Shown here: positions 13,650-25,810 of the stretch, one piece after another
Position numbering within the stretch: position 1 is the first letter of the stretch
Layout: each line of letters opens with the position of its first letter
Assembly: GCF_004193775.1 (NCBI RefSeq)
Contig: NC_041003.1
Location: 45,823,611 to 45,887,610, forward strand
Length of the DNA stretch: 64,000 nucleotides
Direction: 5' to 3'
Source of the DNA: Glycine soja
Taxonomy: Eukaryota; Streptophyta; Magnoliopsida; Fabales; Fabaceae
The notes under the pieces: generated by a model
Databases searched by the model: none
What the model saw: only the letters and a program-made list of their open reading frames with translations
What the model was told of the DNA's origin: nothing
Translations under genes and position numbers: made by a program

Positions 13650-14740
13650 AATAAGCTAGGAAGATTTTTTGTATCAAGCCCAAGTCTATTACAACAGTTA
13701 TAAAAAGGGGATCAAGCCAAGGAAGAAACACACCGAGTCTTAGAGTCTTCCAGTGCATAAATCCATATCCTGAGCCTCTCCCTTAGGGGAAAAGGGAAAT
13801 CTTCTTCTTAGCCATTCTCCCCCATGTTTTGCCTTGTTACTTGTCATCTATCACTCCCTTAGCCTTTGAATTGTAAAGCTTCTTATTATTATGAGAGGCT
13901 AAACCCCCTCAGTTGGGACCTGACAGCCAAAAGCTTTTGTAATATAATTGTTCTTCTTATCTATTAATGCAATTTCAGTTTCTATTATTCTTTCTTGCTT
14001 TTATTGTTATTGTGTGGTTTAGCCATCCATGCATCTGTTTTAGGGATTATTCATTGGGAAGTGGTAATGTCTAAAAGAACTGGAAAAGAACATCTCAACA
14101 TTACATGGTTAGGGATAGTGTGATTTTGTTGTGCCTCTGCATAGCATCTTTTTACTTAATGTTGTTTATTATTCTATCTTTGCAAAGGAGATTTGGGAGA
14201 GAGAATATATAAATTAGACTTTTCAGCATGAGGAATCCGGGTTGAGTATATTAGCATATGTGAGGTGGAAATTGGAAAAACATTTAATAGAGAACATCAT
14301 TAAAATTGTATCAAGGCTAGTTATGCATGCTAGGTCCCAACATTGTCTTATTCTGAACAGACCCTTAACACAAAAGTCATTGTTTAATTTTCTTGTTATT
14401 TTCCCTTTTACCTTCTATACTTCAAATTTCATATCTTTGATTTATCTTATTTTATCGTTTATTTTTTATCTTATCTTTCTTTATCTTCTGTCTTTTTTTA
14501 TCTTATCATCTTTTAATTCAAATCTTTTATCTTTTCTATCTTCTATTTTTATCTTTAAATATTTATCTTTTCTTCTACATCTTTATTTCTTCTACTTCTT
14601 CTATTATTTTTAAATTGAGTTTGCATCAATCAATCTAAGTACAAATAAAGTTTCTGCGGATTCGACACTTAGACTTTCGAGTACTTTACTACTTGTCACA
14701 AATTGATACACTTGTCAATCGATTAACAACATCACTTATG
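13650..14740 (+). mobile_element. Possible remnant of an LTR retrotransposon (Ty3/Gypsy-like leader sequences)
   Basis: A stretch at about 13690-13990 has a TATA-like TATAAAAAGGGG box followed by C/T-rich transcribed-looking sequence, as in LTRs. A stretch at about 14636-14740 contains GCGGATTCGACACTTAGAC with a following TACTACTTGTC motif. I recall this as a common segment in plant Gypsy-type elements, just before the coding part. No gag or pol frame is visible and no paired LTR was found, so this is a weak call. Confidence 0.25.
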
Positions 14741-15018
14741 CTTATCTTAATTTTTCTCTATAATATCATATGATTTATTATTTTTATATTTTTCTCTTTT
14801 ATCACTATGATAAGTGTCTAATAGATTGTTGAGTATCTAATAATGGGGATGAAAAAATAGATCCAAACCTGTGGATATTCACAAAAATATCTGTAAGCAA
14901 CGAAGGTAATTACCCGCTTATTGGGGTTGGGGTTGGGAGCAGGTATTTACATGCAAAACGTTGCAGGGATGAGTGCAGGTATGGGTACTATAGTATCCAC
15001 CCTGCCCTACCCCGCACA

Positions 15019-15119
<101 letters not shown>

Positions 15120-15571
15120 CATAATTAAAATATGTTACTTCAGTAAATAATTTATATTATACATATACTTTTATGTAAAAAAATAATTATATTTTCTAAT
15201 TCAATTGGTATTTTAAAGTCACGGATCATGCTTTCAATTTCTAGTGTTGATGTCATAATTGGGGTTATTGGACTAACTATTAATGATGTGCCATATTGAT
15301 TTTATTTCATGCTATCACTTTTATGTTGGGACCATTGGATACAATCATGATTTTGGTTTGTAAATTTCAATTAGCACTTTTATGTTGATGCCAATATTAT
15401 TCATATTCTTTCAAATATCATTTTGGTTTTGAGTTGACTTGTAAATCCCTAATATTGTTGTGTAGAATGATGGTAACATACATTATATTATATTATATTT
15501 GTTTCACTCTATTTAAAAATAATGAATTATTACTTACTTTTGTTGAGTTACAAGTGTGAGGTGAAGTTCCA

Positions 15572-15722
15572 TGTTGGGTAGAAGTGAAAAGATTGAGCAT
15601 CATATAAGTGAGGAGAAAACCCATAAACCTGAGCCTTAAGGTTTTGGGTTAGAGTGTGGTATCAAACTTCCTTATGTGATGGCTCGTGATTCACAGGTAT
15701 ACCCCTCAAATCTCTCCAATAA
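15572..15722 (+). repeat. Left (5') LTR of the TRIM element
   Basis: Begins TGTTGGGTAGAAG, contains a TATA-like CATATAAGTGAGG typical of small plant LTRs, and ends CTCTCCAATAA just before the Met-tRNA primer-binding site. It holds about 45 bp after TGT that the right LTR lacks. Confidence 0.75.
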
Positions 15723-15912
15723 TTGGTATCAGAGTCGATGGTTCGACTTGGTGATTGACTCAGACGAGTAAGATGGCGGCGCAGCGTGCCCTGCAGATGG
15801 AGCGGTGGTGCAAGTACCGTAGGTGGTCAGAATGGCTATACTCGTGGATGATAAAGACTTTCGCTAGAGGGAGAGACTACCATGTGGAAGAAACTCACAC
15901 TTGAGGGGGAGA

Positions 15913-16018
15913 TGTCCCATAAACCTGAGCCTTAAGGTTTTGAGTTAAAGTGTGGTGTCAGACTTCCTTATGTGGTGGTTCATGGTCCACTGGTATACCC
16001 CTCGAATCTCTCTAATAA
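15913..16018 (+). repeat. Right (3') LTR of the TRIM element, shortened
   Basis: Starts TGTCCCATAAACC immediately after the polypurine tract and ends CTCTCTAATAA. Compared with the left LTR it has lost the 5' segment that carries the TATA-like box, leaving TGT joined directly to CCCATAAACC. Confidence 0.75.
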
Positions 16019-18934
16019 CTTTCATGTATAAATTTATGAGTTTGTTGATAGGTTTTAGAAAGTATCGTCGTCACATGATATTCAAGCTTAATTAGAATTT
16101 TCGTTAAATGATTAGAACATTAACTTTAAGAATTGTTATGCTAGATGATTATCTTTTTAATGTTATATATTTGTTACTTAAGTTTGGAGGAATCATGTTT
16201 TGTTTGCTTTTTTTAATATTATGCGTAGATGTTTTTAAAGTTATGTTTGAATTATTTAAGAGTGAATTTTTAACTTGTAGTAGTTTTTTTAATTAATATA
16301 TTTTTTGATTTGTTAACTACATAAGTAAAGTGTGATTTGTGGGTCGTGGGTATGAGTATATAGATACTCAATGGGTACATGGATGAGGATAAATTTACTA
16401 CTCACACAGGTACAAGTTCGAGTATGAATTTTTTCAAATGCAGATATAAAAACAGATAATATAGGATCCTATCCAAACCTTATAAATTGTCATCTTTGTC
16501 TAATCATCATTTTTTTTATATATATATAACTACTCTTTGGAATATATTTTATTCCTTTGGGCTTGAGCCCTCAACATATCAAAGAAATGAAGATGAAAAG
16601 TAGATGTTTATAACAATAAATAAAGGAAATACACAATCTGTCTTTTGGTCACTCTTTTTACAATACGACTTTGTCCTTCAATTTTTCTGAAACCCCTTAT
16701 TGCAATTGCAATGTATGAAATAGTTAATAAATAAAATAGGAAGAAAAGTATAAAATTTAAATTGATATAAAGAAAAGTTAAACAGCATATGCCTACCTGT
16801 CCTAGAACAGGCAAACGAAATCGCACCTTACCTTTCCTCTAATATAACCGCATATATGAATACATGACAGTTTCCTTTTAATTTTCTCTCACTTTTCATT
16901 TAATTATTTTCTCTTTCTTTCATACAAAAAATTATATATAGTTTTTCATCAGTAACAACTTTCACACTTTATCTCGCACAACTCTCATTTTTTATCCATC
17001 TTTCTTCTCATAAAACTGGAATTGAAGAACATAATATTGTTATATTTGTTATTTTATTCTTCATCCATTTCTATTTTTACCTAATGAACTTTATGGTTTC
17101 TAAGGTTATTTTATTGTGTTGATACATATGCAACCATGCACGTTTGACCTAAGGGATTGATTTTTCAATATAGATGTGTTTTTATGAGCTTTTTGTTAAT
17201 TATTTTTTAAAGCATTTTGTTTGGTGTGAGTACACAAATTTTTGAAGCATTTTTATTTGATTTTATTCTTGTTGGATTAAGCAAGGTACCTACTTCAACT
17301 TTCTCTTTCTCCATTTTCATAGTTTCGTTGGTCTTTTACCTTAGTTTTAACCTAGGCCAGTTTTTGTGTTTACATGTACAAATGATATAGTATAGAGAGG
17401 TTGGGTTGGAGCGATAAACATCCTAAGATCTACAGCATCTACCTTTGGGACACGAAATTTCGGTATTGTACTTCCTCCAATTTTTTCTCTAGCAGTTTGA
17501 ACCATCATCTCTCTCTGCATTTTATCATTTTGGACTTACTGATCCCAAATTTTTAATTTGGATTTAAGGTATTTTGTTTTACTCCAAAAAGGAGAATTTA
17601 ATTAGTGTATATCTCATCAATTTGGACATTGCTAGGAATGGTGAAAATCCTTTAAGCAAAAGCATGTCTAAACAATGAAAGACATCATGTTGAAAAAATG
17701 AAAGGTAGGTGCAACTCTGTTCTATATTTAAAAGATAAAATGATTTTTTTGTGTACATTCTGAATTAAACTAAGGTATGTACTCCTAGACAAAATCATGA
17801 TGCAATAATTAACTTAAAGAAATAAATGCATTTTGATTTGCCAAAGAAGACAAATGTCCCGAAGAATCTTTCAATGGAGACAGAATAACATTGATCTTGA
17901 TGGATTATAGAAGAAGAAAAATTGAAATTGGAATAATTCATAGATAGACAAAGATTTGTCATTATACTTTTTTATTATTAGTTTAATTAGCTTTTCTTTT
18001 TTACATTTTATTTTTGTTTAAGGCACCTATATGTAGTGTCAAATAGTATCAAAATTAGTATCTCTTTACTTGCTTAAACTTGACATATTATTTTCCTTTT
18101 TATTAATTTTACCTATTATTTGTATTTTTTTCTACAACATTGTGTGAGAAGATACAAGAAAATTAAAGTTTTTTTTTGGTCTACTTTGTTTACCCATTAT
18201 TTTATCTTGGGTTTAAATTTAATTTAAAATTAAATATTAATAATGTTTTCTTATGTTCAAAGTCTTAATTGGTTGAATTTAAGAAATCTTAAATTTTTAA
18301 CTTGGATAAATATTTGTAACAATTGCAGGATAAAAAAAATCTACATAATTTTTGTATCAATAATAAGAATAAATAATAATATTTTTTAGCACGATCAATA
18401 ATATTTTAGAAGTGATATTTGCATCAAATTCAATATGAACTAATATTTATCTATAACATAAAAAGCAAAACATGGTACGCATAATAAGCTAAATATTAAT
18501 TCAAGAAAAGTTAATACAACTTTAACACAATAGGAATGTGATCACATAATAGAAATACAAACAAACAAGTGTCAATGTAAATAATAAAATCAACATACAA
18601 TTTAATACATTATAGATAAATTACAAAAATATATTAATTTTAGCATATGGAAACACAATAACAAAATATAAATGGGGACATACAGGTGTGATGATGTGTT
18701 TCCACCAGTATATAGGATGCAAATGCAAGTTTTCAAGCACTCCATATTAACACGATCAAAATTGATAAATTTGATGATTCAAAATAGGCTAAATAGAGTT
18801 AAACTCTTTAATTTGAGACTAAAAAAGTGACTCAATTTGGCCAGTCCAATTAACTAAAGTGGTCCATAAAATACAAGTCCGAAAACCATCAACCTTATTT
18901 TGTCCAATATTTTAAGTTTTAATTTTTATTTTTC

Positions 18935-18993
<59 letters not shown>

Positions 18994-19877
18994 GCGCGCA
19001 AAACTAGATCAATTTCTGTAAAAAAAAAAAATGAGCAATTTGATCAGGACTAAGTTGGACTAACAAATTTATGTTCTATATAAGAAGAGTTCTTATATTT
19101 AGACACTTACAAATTTGAAACATTTTTATTTTATCTTCATTTCTCAATTATCATATTTTATGTACTTTTCTCTTTTTCTCTTAAGCTATCACATAGCACC
19201 TGGAGTGTATATGTATATATAATCATATGAAAATCAGGCTAACCCGCCTAACCTACTTTTTGAACATTAGCACCCAGGCCTAACAATTCATTTTTACAGT
19301 TTTACCCTTGATTACCCATGCATTTTCTGGAATTTTTTAGGTTCTCTAAATGTTATTCTTGATAAATGTCTATTGAGCTCAAAATTAAATTAATAAAAGT
19401 TATCTTTCTAATTTTGTGATATATTTTTAACATATGCATATATACAAAAACCAAAAATGAAAAATGCAAATGGTCGTAGACGATTAAAATAACTTTATAC
19501 GAAGTTTGTCAAACTTCTTTTATCTTCACATATAATGGAACTCAATCTTCCTTTCATGTGAATTTACCAGCCACGAAAACCATGCAGATCGAATCATGGC
19601 ATAAGTGATGTTGCTGAACTTTCAGTTAAGTCATCAGCAACCAATTCAGAGCAGCATGCATGCCTATGCTTATGATGCAGATTTCTAGAGGAAAGCAATG
19701 GCAAGGAACACGAATTTGCAAGACAAACACTGAAGCTAATCAAACTTAATTTACAAATGACAAGTAAGAAAAAAGCATATACGAGAACAACACATGATGA
19801 AGGCGCTTCAGATCATTAATTACAAACTATCCGAAAACATTATCCATACATATACCAAATGATGTTACATATAATTA
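16019..19877. other. Intergenic region with TA microsatellite
   Basis: AT-rich spacer without a supportable gene. GC-richer sequence at about 16320-16480 (GGGTCGTGGGTATGAG ... GATCCTATCCAAACC) resembles the 14850-15010 segment (TAGATCCAAACCTGTGG). The two may be the ends of one old hAT-like element into which the TA tract and the TRIM were nested, but the terminal repeats are too decayed to be sure. Confidence 0.5.
18938..18991. repeat. (TA)n microsatellite
   Basis: About 27 uninterrupted TA repeats, followed by the GC-rich octamer gggcgcgc. Confidence 0.95.
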
Positions 19878-21053
19878 TTACCATGGTCTGGTTCCCTCGT
19901 TGACATCCATTGACCAAGTCCTACGCGAAGAAGGTGGAGAGGGACCCACGTTATTAGGACGAGAAGAAGCCCTAAAACTATTACTCCTCATCACCGTAGT
20001 TCTCGAAGTGTTAGAAGAACGATTAGGGCCAACTCCACCACCTCTCAAGCAACTAAACAAACCGTTAAACATTCTCCTAAACGCGCCACCTCTTCTGCTC
20101 CCTCTAGACTCCGACACCGACCACGAAACCCTCCTCGGTTCACCCACAACAACGTTGTTGAAGTTGAACCCACCATCCACTTCCGTGTACACAAGAGGCA
20201 CGTTAACCTCTCTCTCACCCTCTCTTCTTCCTAATCTCCCCACGGCAAACCCTCCACCGGGTAACCTCAAAATCGTTAATCCCACATTGTTGTTGTTCTC
20301 TTCCTCCTCCTCCTCTTCCACGCGCTCCAATCTCGCACGTGCGACATTCTCGCACGGCAACTCGTGCCGGCACACGGGGCACGAGTTTTTAATTGCTAGC
20401 CACGGTAAGATGCATTCCGCGTGGTATATGTGTTTGCATGGCATTTCCTTTGCCATGGTGGAAAGCTCGAAGGGCTCCTTGCAAACCGCACAGTGCGATT
20501 CAGTCGCCGTGTGAGTCTCGTCGATCTCGATCGACGGGAGCAACTCCACGGCGGACTTCGACGCCGGCGCGTGGTTATGCTGGTCGTTACTTCCCATGCC
20601 GGAGTTCGATTCCACCTGGGAAAGCTGGTCCATGACACGGTCAAACCCTGTTCCGAGGAGAAACTCCGACATCCTCGGAGGGAGTGGTCGGAGACCGGAA
20701 CCGGCTCCGTCGTCGAAGAAAAGGTCGAAGCCGGAGCCACGGTCCCGGCTTGTTCCCTCGCTCTGGAGCATGATGACCGGATTAAGCGGTGACCGGTGGC
20801 TGGTAACGTACCGGCAATGATGACGGCGAGAGGAACGGGGGTTGTAGTCGGAGTTATTAGAACTGTGGCCGATCATGTACATTGCCGTCCCCGTCGGGAA
20901 CCTACGGCGGCGGGTTTCCACGTGGTGGACGGAGCGGTTCGAAGGTTGGATCTCTTCGACGAATCCGCTGTCGCAATCGGGACAAACCGGCATTATTTCT
21001 TGTCTCCATGCTCTCACAAATTTGTTGCACCGGTGACACCAATGGGAAGACAT
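19878..21053 (-). CDS. RING-H2 E3 ubiquitin ligase with DUF1117 (RDUF-like), intronless
   Basis: Single-exon frame of 391 residues. Residues 5-35 form an N-terminal zinc ribbon (WCHRC ... CPDC with Cys6, Cys9, Cys24, Cys27). Residues 188-228 form a RING-H2 domain with C188, C191, C206, H208, H211, C214, C225 and C228. An acidic/Asn run (EEEEEEE then NNNN) follows. Next comes the DUF1117 block, GLTILRLPGGGFAVGRLGR, with VPLVYTEVDGGF after it. The tail is Ser/Arg-rich. This architecture matches Arabidopsis RDUF1 and RDUF2, ABA- and drought-responsive E3 ligases that pass ubiquitin from an E2 to substrates. Intronless structure and length fit. All eight zinc ligands are present, so the RING should be functional. 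The substrate is unknown. Large open frames on the opposite strand are GC-rich shadows. Confidence 0.94.
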   Translation of the reverse strand: MSSHWCHRCNKFVRAWRQEIMPVCPDCDSGFVEEIQPSNRSVHHVETRRRRFPTGTAMYMIGHSSNNSDYNPRSSRRHHCRYVTSHRSPLNPVIMLQSEGTSRDRGSGFDLFFDDGAGSGLRPLPPRMSEFLLGTGFDRVMDQLSQVESNSGMGSNDQHNHAPASKSAVELLPSIEIDETHTATESHCAVCKEPFELSTMAKEMPCKHIYHAECILPWLAIKNSCPVCRHELPCENVARARLERVEEEEEEENNNNVGLTILRLPGGGFAVGRLGRREGEREVNVPLVYTEVDGGFNFNNVVVGEPRRVSWSVSESRGSRRGGAFRRMFNGLFSCLRGGGVGPNRSSNTSRTTVMRSNSFRASSRPNNVGPSPPSSRRTWSMDVNEGTRPW

Positions 21054-22176
21054 CTACGTATAGTTACGAATACGTACGTGCGGTATGGTTTATACGAGAC
21101 GTATTAATTAGAGGGAGAAAGAGTAGTACTGCTGGAAGGGTTGAAGTTACGCATCGTCTTGGTTTCGATGTTGGAGAAGAGAAGATGAAAGGATTATAGG
21201 TTGGGGTTTCATGGTATGGCGTTGAAGAAGATAACAGAAAAAAACGACATTTTGTTGTTTTGGCGTGTCGCCAACGTTGTTGGTTGCACGGCACGTCGTG
21301 TAGAGCGTTGGATGAATGGAACAGTTTTGAGTTTTATGAGTTATGTTATGCTGTTGCTAGATTACAGCCTGGCACTTTGCTATTACCTGGGAGGTTTGGT
21401 CTGAGAATAGCGAAACGGAAGATTCTCTCTTTTTTGTTAATTGTTTATTTATTTTATTAAGTTATAAACTGTGTCAACTTACAGTTTTGCTGATTCAATT
21501 TAATATAGAAAAATAGAAATGTTATTTTAAGTACTAAAACCGATTTTCATCAACGAGATTTTGGATGTGTTTAGTTGAACGGATCTACATCAAAATTAAT
21601 CTCATATTATATTTCTTTTATAACATGTTAAAATATAAATCATTTAATTATCTTCTTAATCTTATTTAATTTTCACAAGAGTTGAGAAAAACAATCAAAA
21701 AATAATTTATATAAAATCAACAATGATATAATGATTTATATAAGTTACTTTTGATATCCCTCCTTTCAACACTAAAGAGTGTAGAGAGCAAAAACAAAAT
21801 ATTTTATGAATGATTATAAATAAAGTTGTTTTTTTAATAATTCTGAGTAAATATTGAATTTTATTAGTTTAATTATTATATTAAAAGTTCTTATTGGACA
21901 AATAAAATTTAATCACATGTATTACATTTGTAAATATGATTAACTTTATCCCATGAATAGTTAAGAGTAAATGAATGTGATTTTCTATAATTATTATCAA
22001 CAAGTAATTAATAGTAATGTGAGGTTATTAAAGTGTCTAATAGTATTAACTTTGTCTAACAAGTGATTTATTGTACCATGTGATTATTAAAATGCCTTAC
22101 AATGATTGACTGTAAACTGGTTAATATTAACCATAATTAATGGAATAAATTATAGAAATCTTCCTTAAGGTTTGGA
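21054..22176. other. Promoter side of the RING gene, then spacer
   Basis: The first 250 bases are C/T-rich on the minus strand, as expected for a 5' untranslated leader. The remainder is AT-rich without a supportable gene. Confidence 0.5.
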
Positions 22177-22192
22177 CTAATTATATCTTATA
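22177..22192. repeat. Left copy of 16-bp SINE target-site duplication
   Basis: ctaattatatcttata, identical to 22363-22378 on the other side of the SINE. Confidence 0.9.
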
Positions 22193-22362
22193 AAAAAACT
22201 TCGTACCCCATTGTCCAGAGGCTCTTCGCTATGCGAAGGTATGGGGGAGGAATGTTGTACGCAGCCTTACCCTTGCATATGCAAAGAGGCTGTTTCCGGA
22301 TTCGAACCTATGACCAACAAGTCACCAAGGCACAACTTTACCGCTACACCAGGGCTCGTTCT
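22193..22362 (-). mobile_element. tRNA-derived SINE, Au-like
   Basis: Read on the minus strand, the element begins GAGCCCTGGTGTAGCGG (RNA polymerase III box A region, 22341-22351). It continues to a perfect box B, GGTTCGAATCC (22298-22308), and then to the characteristic Au-SINE body with CAGCCTCTTTGCATATGCA, GGCTGCGTAC and the CTTCGCATAGCGAAG hairpin. It ends at TGGGGTACGAAG followed by a T run. It is flanked by perfect 16-bp direct repeats, the expected result of LINE-driven target-primed insertion. The whole body appears to be present. The family name is from recall; boxes and target duplication are seen directly. Confidence 0.9.
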
Positions 22363-22378
22363 CTAATTATATCTTATA
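22363..22378. repeat. Right copy of 16-bp SINE target-site duplication
   Basis: Perfect match to 22177-22192, immediately next to the head of the SINE. Confidence 0.9.
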
Positions 22379-24350
22379 CTTCTCCATTTTTTACTCCTAC
22401 AAAAACATCCTTAATTTTTGTCATACCATTACACCGAGCTCCGTATAATGAGCGGCACATGATTTTTAGAGATTTATTTGTCGAAAATACAGTCATCTTC
22501 TTCTTGAATTGCAAATGTTCACGGTAAAAAGAGGCCTAAGGAACTATGCACAGTGATGCAAAATTATGACCTTCATTGCTCTGCAAAACAATATCACTCT
22601 CCAACAGAACCCAATTAAGTTCAATTGTCAAGCAAACCAAGTCAACAGAATCTAGTCATGCTCAATTTATGCTCAATCAACAGACACAATGTGACCAACA
22701 AAATCATATAAAAGAGACATCAATTAGAGAAAGAAAATACCTCAAACCAAAATATCACCAACTCAATCACCTTGCTCGTGATCTCACCATCCATGGCTGT
22801 GGGTGAGGTTCGCTCGCAGATCCTGCTATACGGCATCGCTAATCGGAGATCGAAGTTGCAGTTCAGATCTGGGTACAAAGACATCGTGTCGGCGCCGATA
22901 TGGGTCAAAAGATTGCGAGGTTCACACGCAGATCCCTCTTCCCCTCCTTCCTTGCTCCCTTCACTGTTTATCTTTGTTTTATTTTGTCAGATCTGCATGA
23001 GCTGAAGATGAGGAGAAAGACAGTGCCTTTCGGGCAGAAGAGAGAGGCCGTTATGGATTATTACAAAATAAAATTTCATCTGAATCCGTTTGAGACAAGA
23101 AGATGCTGGAGAAGCAGGAAAAGATGATAAAGGAAAAAAAAAAGGGTGAGAACTGAGAAGGGTTGTAAGAGAAACTAGGAAGGTGGGAGAATTACAAACT
23201 AGAAAAGCATACTTTAGGGGAATTACAAAAATACAAATGGGAGGTGTGAGAAGTAAAATTAAGAGTGCAATGGAAGATCCCTTAAATAATCTACCCTAGT
23301 CCACTTTAGACCACCACTTAGTGGGTTGGCCCATTTAATTGATGAAAATATTTAAAACTAGAAAATAAAATTATTACGAAAAAATAAAGCAAATAAATAC
23401 TAACTTATATTTATTTTAACATTTCTGTCCTATAGACTAATTTGTTAATCCATAAGCCTCGTTCAAAGCATCTAATTCACGATTAAGATCATAAAAATAC
23501 TTATTTAAACGGATTTATAATTTCTATAAGTAACGTTATTTTAGCGTATTTAAGTTCCAAATAAGAGTTTGTTAGGGGTGTTCCCGCTACTCCTATTAAA
23601 AAAAATTATAGTTCTTATTGATCCTTTTTTTTTATCATAGAAATACTTATTGAAACGCACAACAATTCCTTAGTATCTGTAATATCTCTCGAATATTATT
23701 CTCTGTTTCCAAAACAATCCACAGCAACGGTTGAGGAACCTTAGTAGGGAAGTGTTGTGCTTGTTTGAGCCACAATGAATGAGTCTTGTATGCTTCAAGT
23801 GATATTGTGGTCTTTCATGCACACAACTTCTTGTTGTTTTCTTTCTAGATGCTGTAGGCCTCATAGGCACTGGTCGCTGGAATTGTAGCTATCCAAGTTG
23901 AACTTTTTTTTTTGACATTTTTGTTCGTGGTGTGACATTTCAATAGGTTTTTTCAGTTATTTAAAAAAAACAGTTATATTAAAATATTGTATGAATAAAT
24001 TAAATTTATCAAATCCAGTTTTTGTAAGGATATCAGAAGTCTTAAAGAAACCTTACAAGGATACCTTATCAATTAAGGGTTTTATCACTTCATATCCTTT
24101 TCTTCTAGAAAAATTGTATACAATTTCTTTTACTTGTCCTTGTCGGGAAAAGTACACATACGCTGCTATAATTGAATCCAACTAGCATGCACTTATTTCT
24201 GATCAATTAAGAGTACATGATACTCATCGTCTAAACCATATGAGAAATTAAAGAAGGAAAATGTTTTTACGGTAAGCGTTTTAACTAATATAATTTGCAT
24301 ATTATTATGCAGCCTCTCCTGGGTCTTATATATAGAGAGCAACTTGTATA
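22379..24350. other. Spacer with an unrecognised GC-richer, coding-like island
   Basis: Between about 22745 and 23130 composition rises above the surroundings. Both strands are open near 22770-22925. On the minus strand a frame with MDGEITSKVIELVIFWFE ends at GAG|GTATTTTC, which looks like a splice donor. On the plus strand a frame from ATGGCTGTGGGTGAG runs about 70 codons. I do not recognise either protein. This could be a first exon, an untranslated leader, or a gene piece captured by a transposon. The rest of the stretch is AT-rich without a supportable gene. Confidence 0.35.
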
Positions 24351-25132
24351 TAGGGATGAGAATAGGGCATATTAGGTCAGGTTAGACTTTAAAAGGTCTG
24401 AGTCTAAACTATGATGAATTTTTGAGACCTGAGTCTGACCTATAACCTATCAAAGATTTTTATTTTGGTACGACTTGATCTTTTTAAAAACTTAGTCTGA
24501 CCTGATAGTCTTTTTAAAAGCCTTCTTCACATCAAATCTTTAATATTCCTTAATGGAAAAGGAGGAGAAACGCTAGTCGGCTTTCATCACGAACAAAGAA
24601 TATATGCATGAAAAAGAGAAGGTAAAAAGAAGATGAAATAAAAAATATTAAAGGAATAAGAAGATGTAAGAAAAAATGGTAAGGTTTTGAAGTTTTACTT
24701 CTATCAAAGGTTGAAGTGAAAAGGATATGATTTTTGTTTGCTATGAAATAGGAATGTAATAGAAAATTTAAAAGGAAAAGAAAAAAGTTAACAGAAATAG
24801 GAAGACCAATAAAAATAATGAGGAATATAAAAGGACACATGACTTACACCTAAATTGTAATTAAAATTTTACTTGATTATAAGAATGGAAGTTATGGAAC
24901 AATAATGTGAAATCCAAAGTCTGCTAGTTTTTAAAAAAATATTAATTGTACCAAAAAAATAATATACTATCTTATAAGACTTTTTGATAAGTCTAAGTCT
25001 GATCTATTTAATTTAATAGGTTTTTAAAAAAAATCTGAGTCTAACCTTTTAATTAAATAGGTCAGTTCAGATCATACTTTATGTAGATCAGGTTGTAAGT
25101 TTTATAAGCCGATCTGATCTATTCTCACCCTG
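24351..25132. mobile_element. hAT-like MITE
   Basis: About 780 bp without coding capacity. It begins TAGGGATGAGAATAG and ends CTATTCTCACCCTG, which are near-perfect inverted repeats of the CAGGG...CCCTG type used by hAT elements. Repeated subterminal motifs (GGTCTGAGTCTAA, GACCTGAGTCTGACC, CTTAGTCTGACCTG, AAGTCTGATCTATT, CTGAGTCTAACC) crowd both ends, as is typical for transposase binding. The sequence TGTATA flanks the element on both sides, possibly part of an 8-bp target duplication that has decayed. A 96-codon frame inside is low-complexity and not a gene. Confidence 0.68.
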
Positions 25133-25751
25133 TGTATAAGTTAGTATATGTAATTGGTGGTTAAACTCACAAACATATTCTGGATCAGCTTAAAACTTTT
25201 TGTCTAGTGTAGAATGTCTCAGCTACTGTTAAGTGTTAACGCATGATTTTTTTATTTTATTTTATTTGGAGAGCAGATCACAAGTTAAACGTTAGGAACT
25301 ATTTAGGGCGAGACAATTATAAGGGTTTTAATTAAGATATCACTATTAGTCCTGTACGTAATAATATTGATGATCTTAATGCTCTTTTCTGTGTTGCTTA
25401 AGCTATCATCGGTTCAATTTATAATGTCATCGTTGCCCGATAATTTATGTAAACAGATGGCATCGCAAATATATTCCAGAAAGAAATAATAAATCATAAC
25501 GAAACACAGCCAAATCTCCTATTCCTGATCTCCTGCAAGTGCCTTGATGACTTTTATTGAACATCTCTTGTTCTAGTTATTTTAATACATCTTTAATTTG
25601 TTTATAAAATTATACTAAAAATAAATGCATATAATTTTTTCAAGGTAAATAGTAAGTACGGAGAGTGTAATTGATTTTTACATTATCATTTAATTAAAAA
25701 ATTTATATGTAAATTAATTTTATTAATTTTTATAATAAGTTATTTTCAAAG

Positions 25752-25810
<59 letters not shown>

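Larger units (their letters stand above)
15572..16018 (+). mobile_element. TRIM-like terminal-repeat retrotransposon in miniature
   Basis: A 447-bp non-coding element with all the landmarks of a miniature LTR retrotransposon. The left LTR (15572-15722) begins TGTTGGGTAG. It is followed at 15724 by TGGTATCAGAGTC, the standard primer-binding site complementary to initiator Met-tRNA. About 190 bp of internal sequence has no protein-coding capacity for gag or pol. A polypurine tract, TTGAGGGGGAGA (15901-15912), precedes the right LTR (15913-16018), which starts TGTCCCATAAACC. The LTRs share a long block from CCCATAAACCTGAGCC through ATCTCTC(C/T)AATAA. The flanks TTCCA (15567-15571) and TTTCA (16020-16024) may be a decayed 5-bp target duplication. 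Mobilisation would need proteins from an autonomous element. Confidence 0.82.

Noticed and set aside
14242..14613. 123-codon frame, Phe/Leu/Ile-rich
   Set aside because: Low-complexity translation of a CTT/TTA-rich stretch.
19900..20820. Several long plus-strand frames (up to 204 codons)
   Set aside because: They are antisense shadows of the GC-rich RING/DUF1117 gene; the minus-strand frame has all zinc ligands and family motifs.
22193..22362. tRNA gene suggested by box A and box B
   Set aside because: The boxes belong to a SINE: a long non-tRNA body and 16-bp target duplications are present, and no cloverleaf acceptor stem closes.
24550..24840. 96-codon minus-strand frame
   Set aside because: Lies inside the hAT-like MITE and is an A-rich low-complexity translation.
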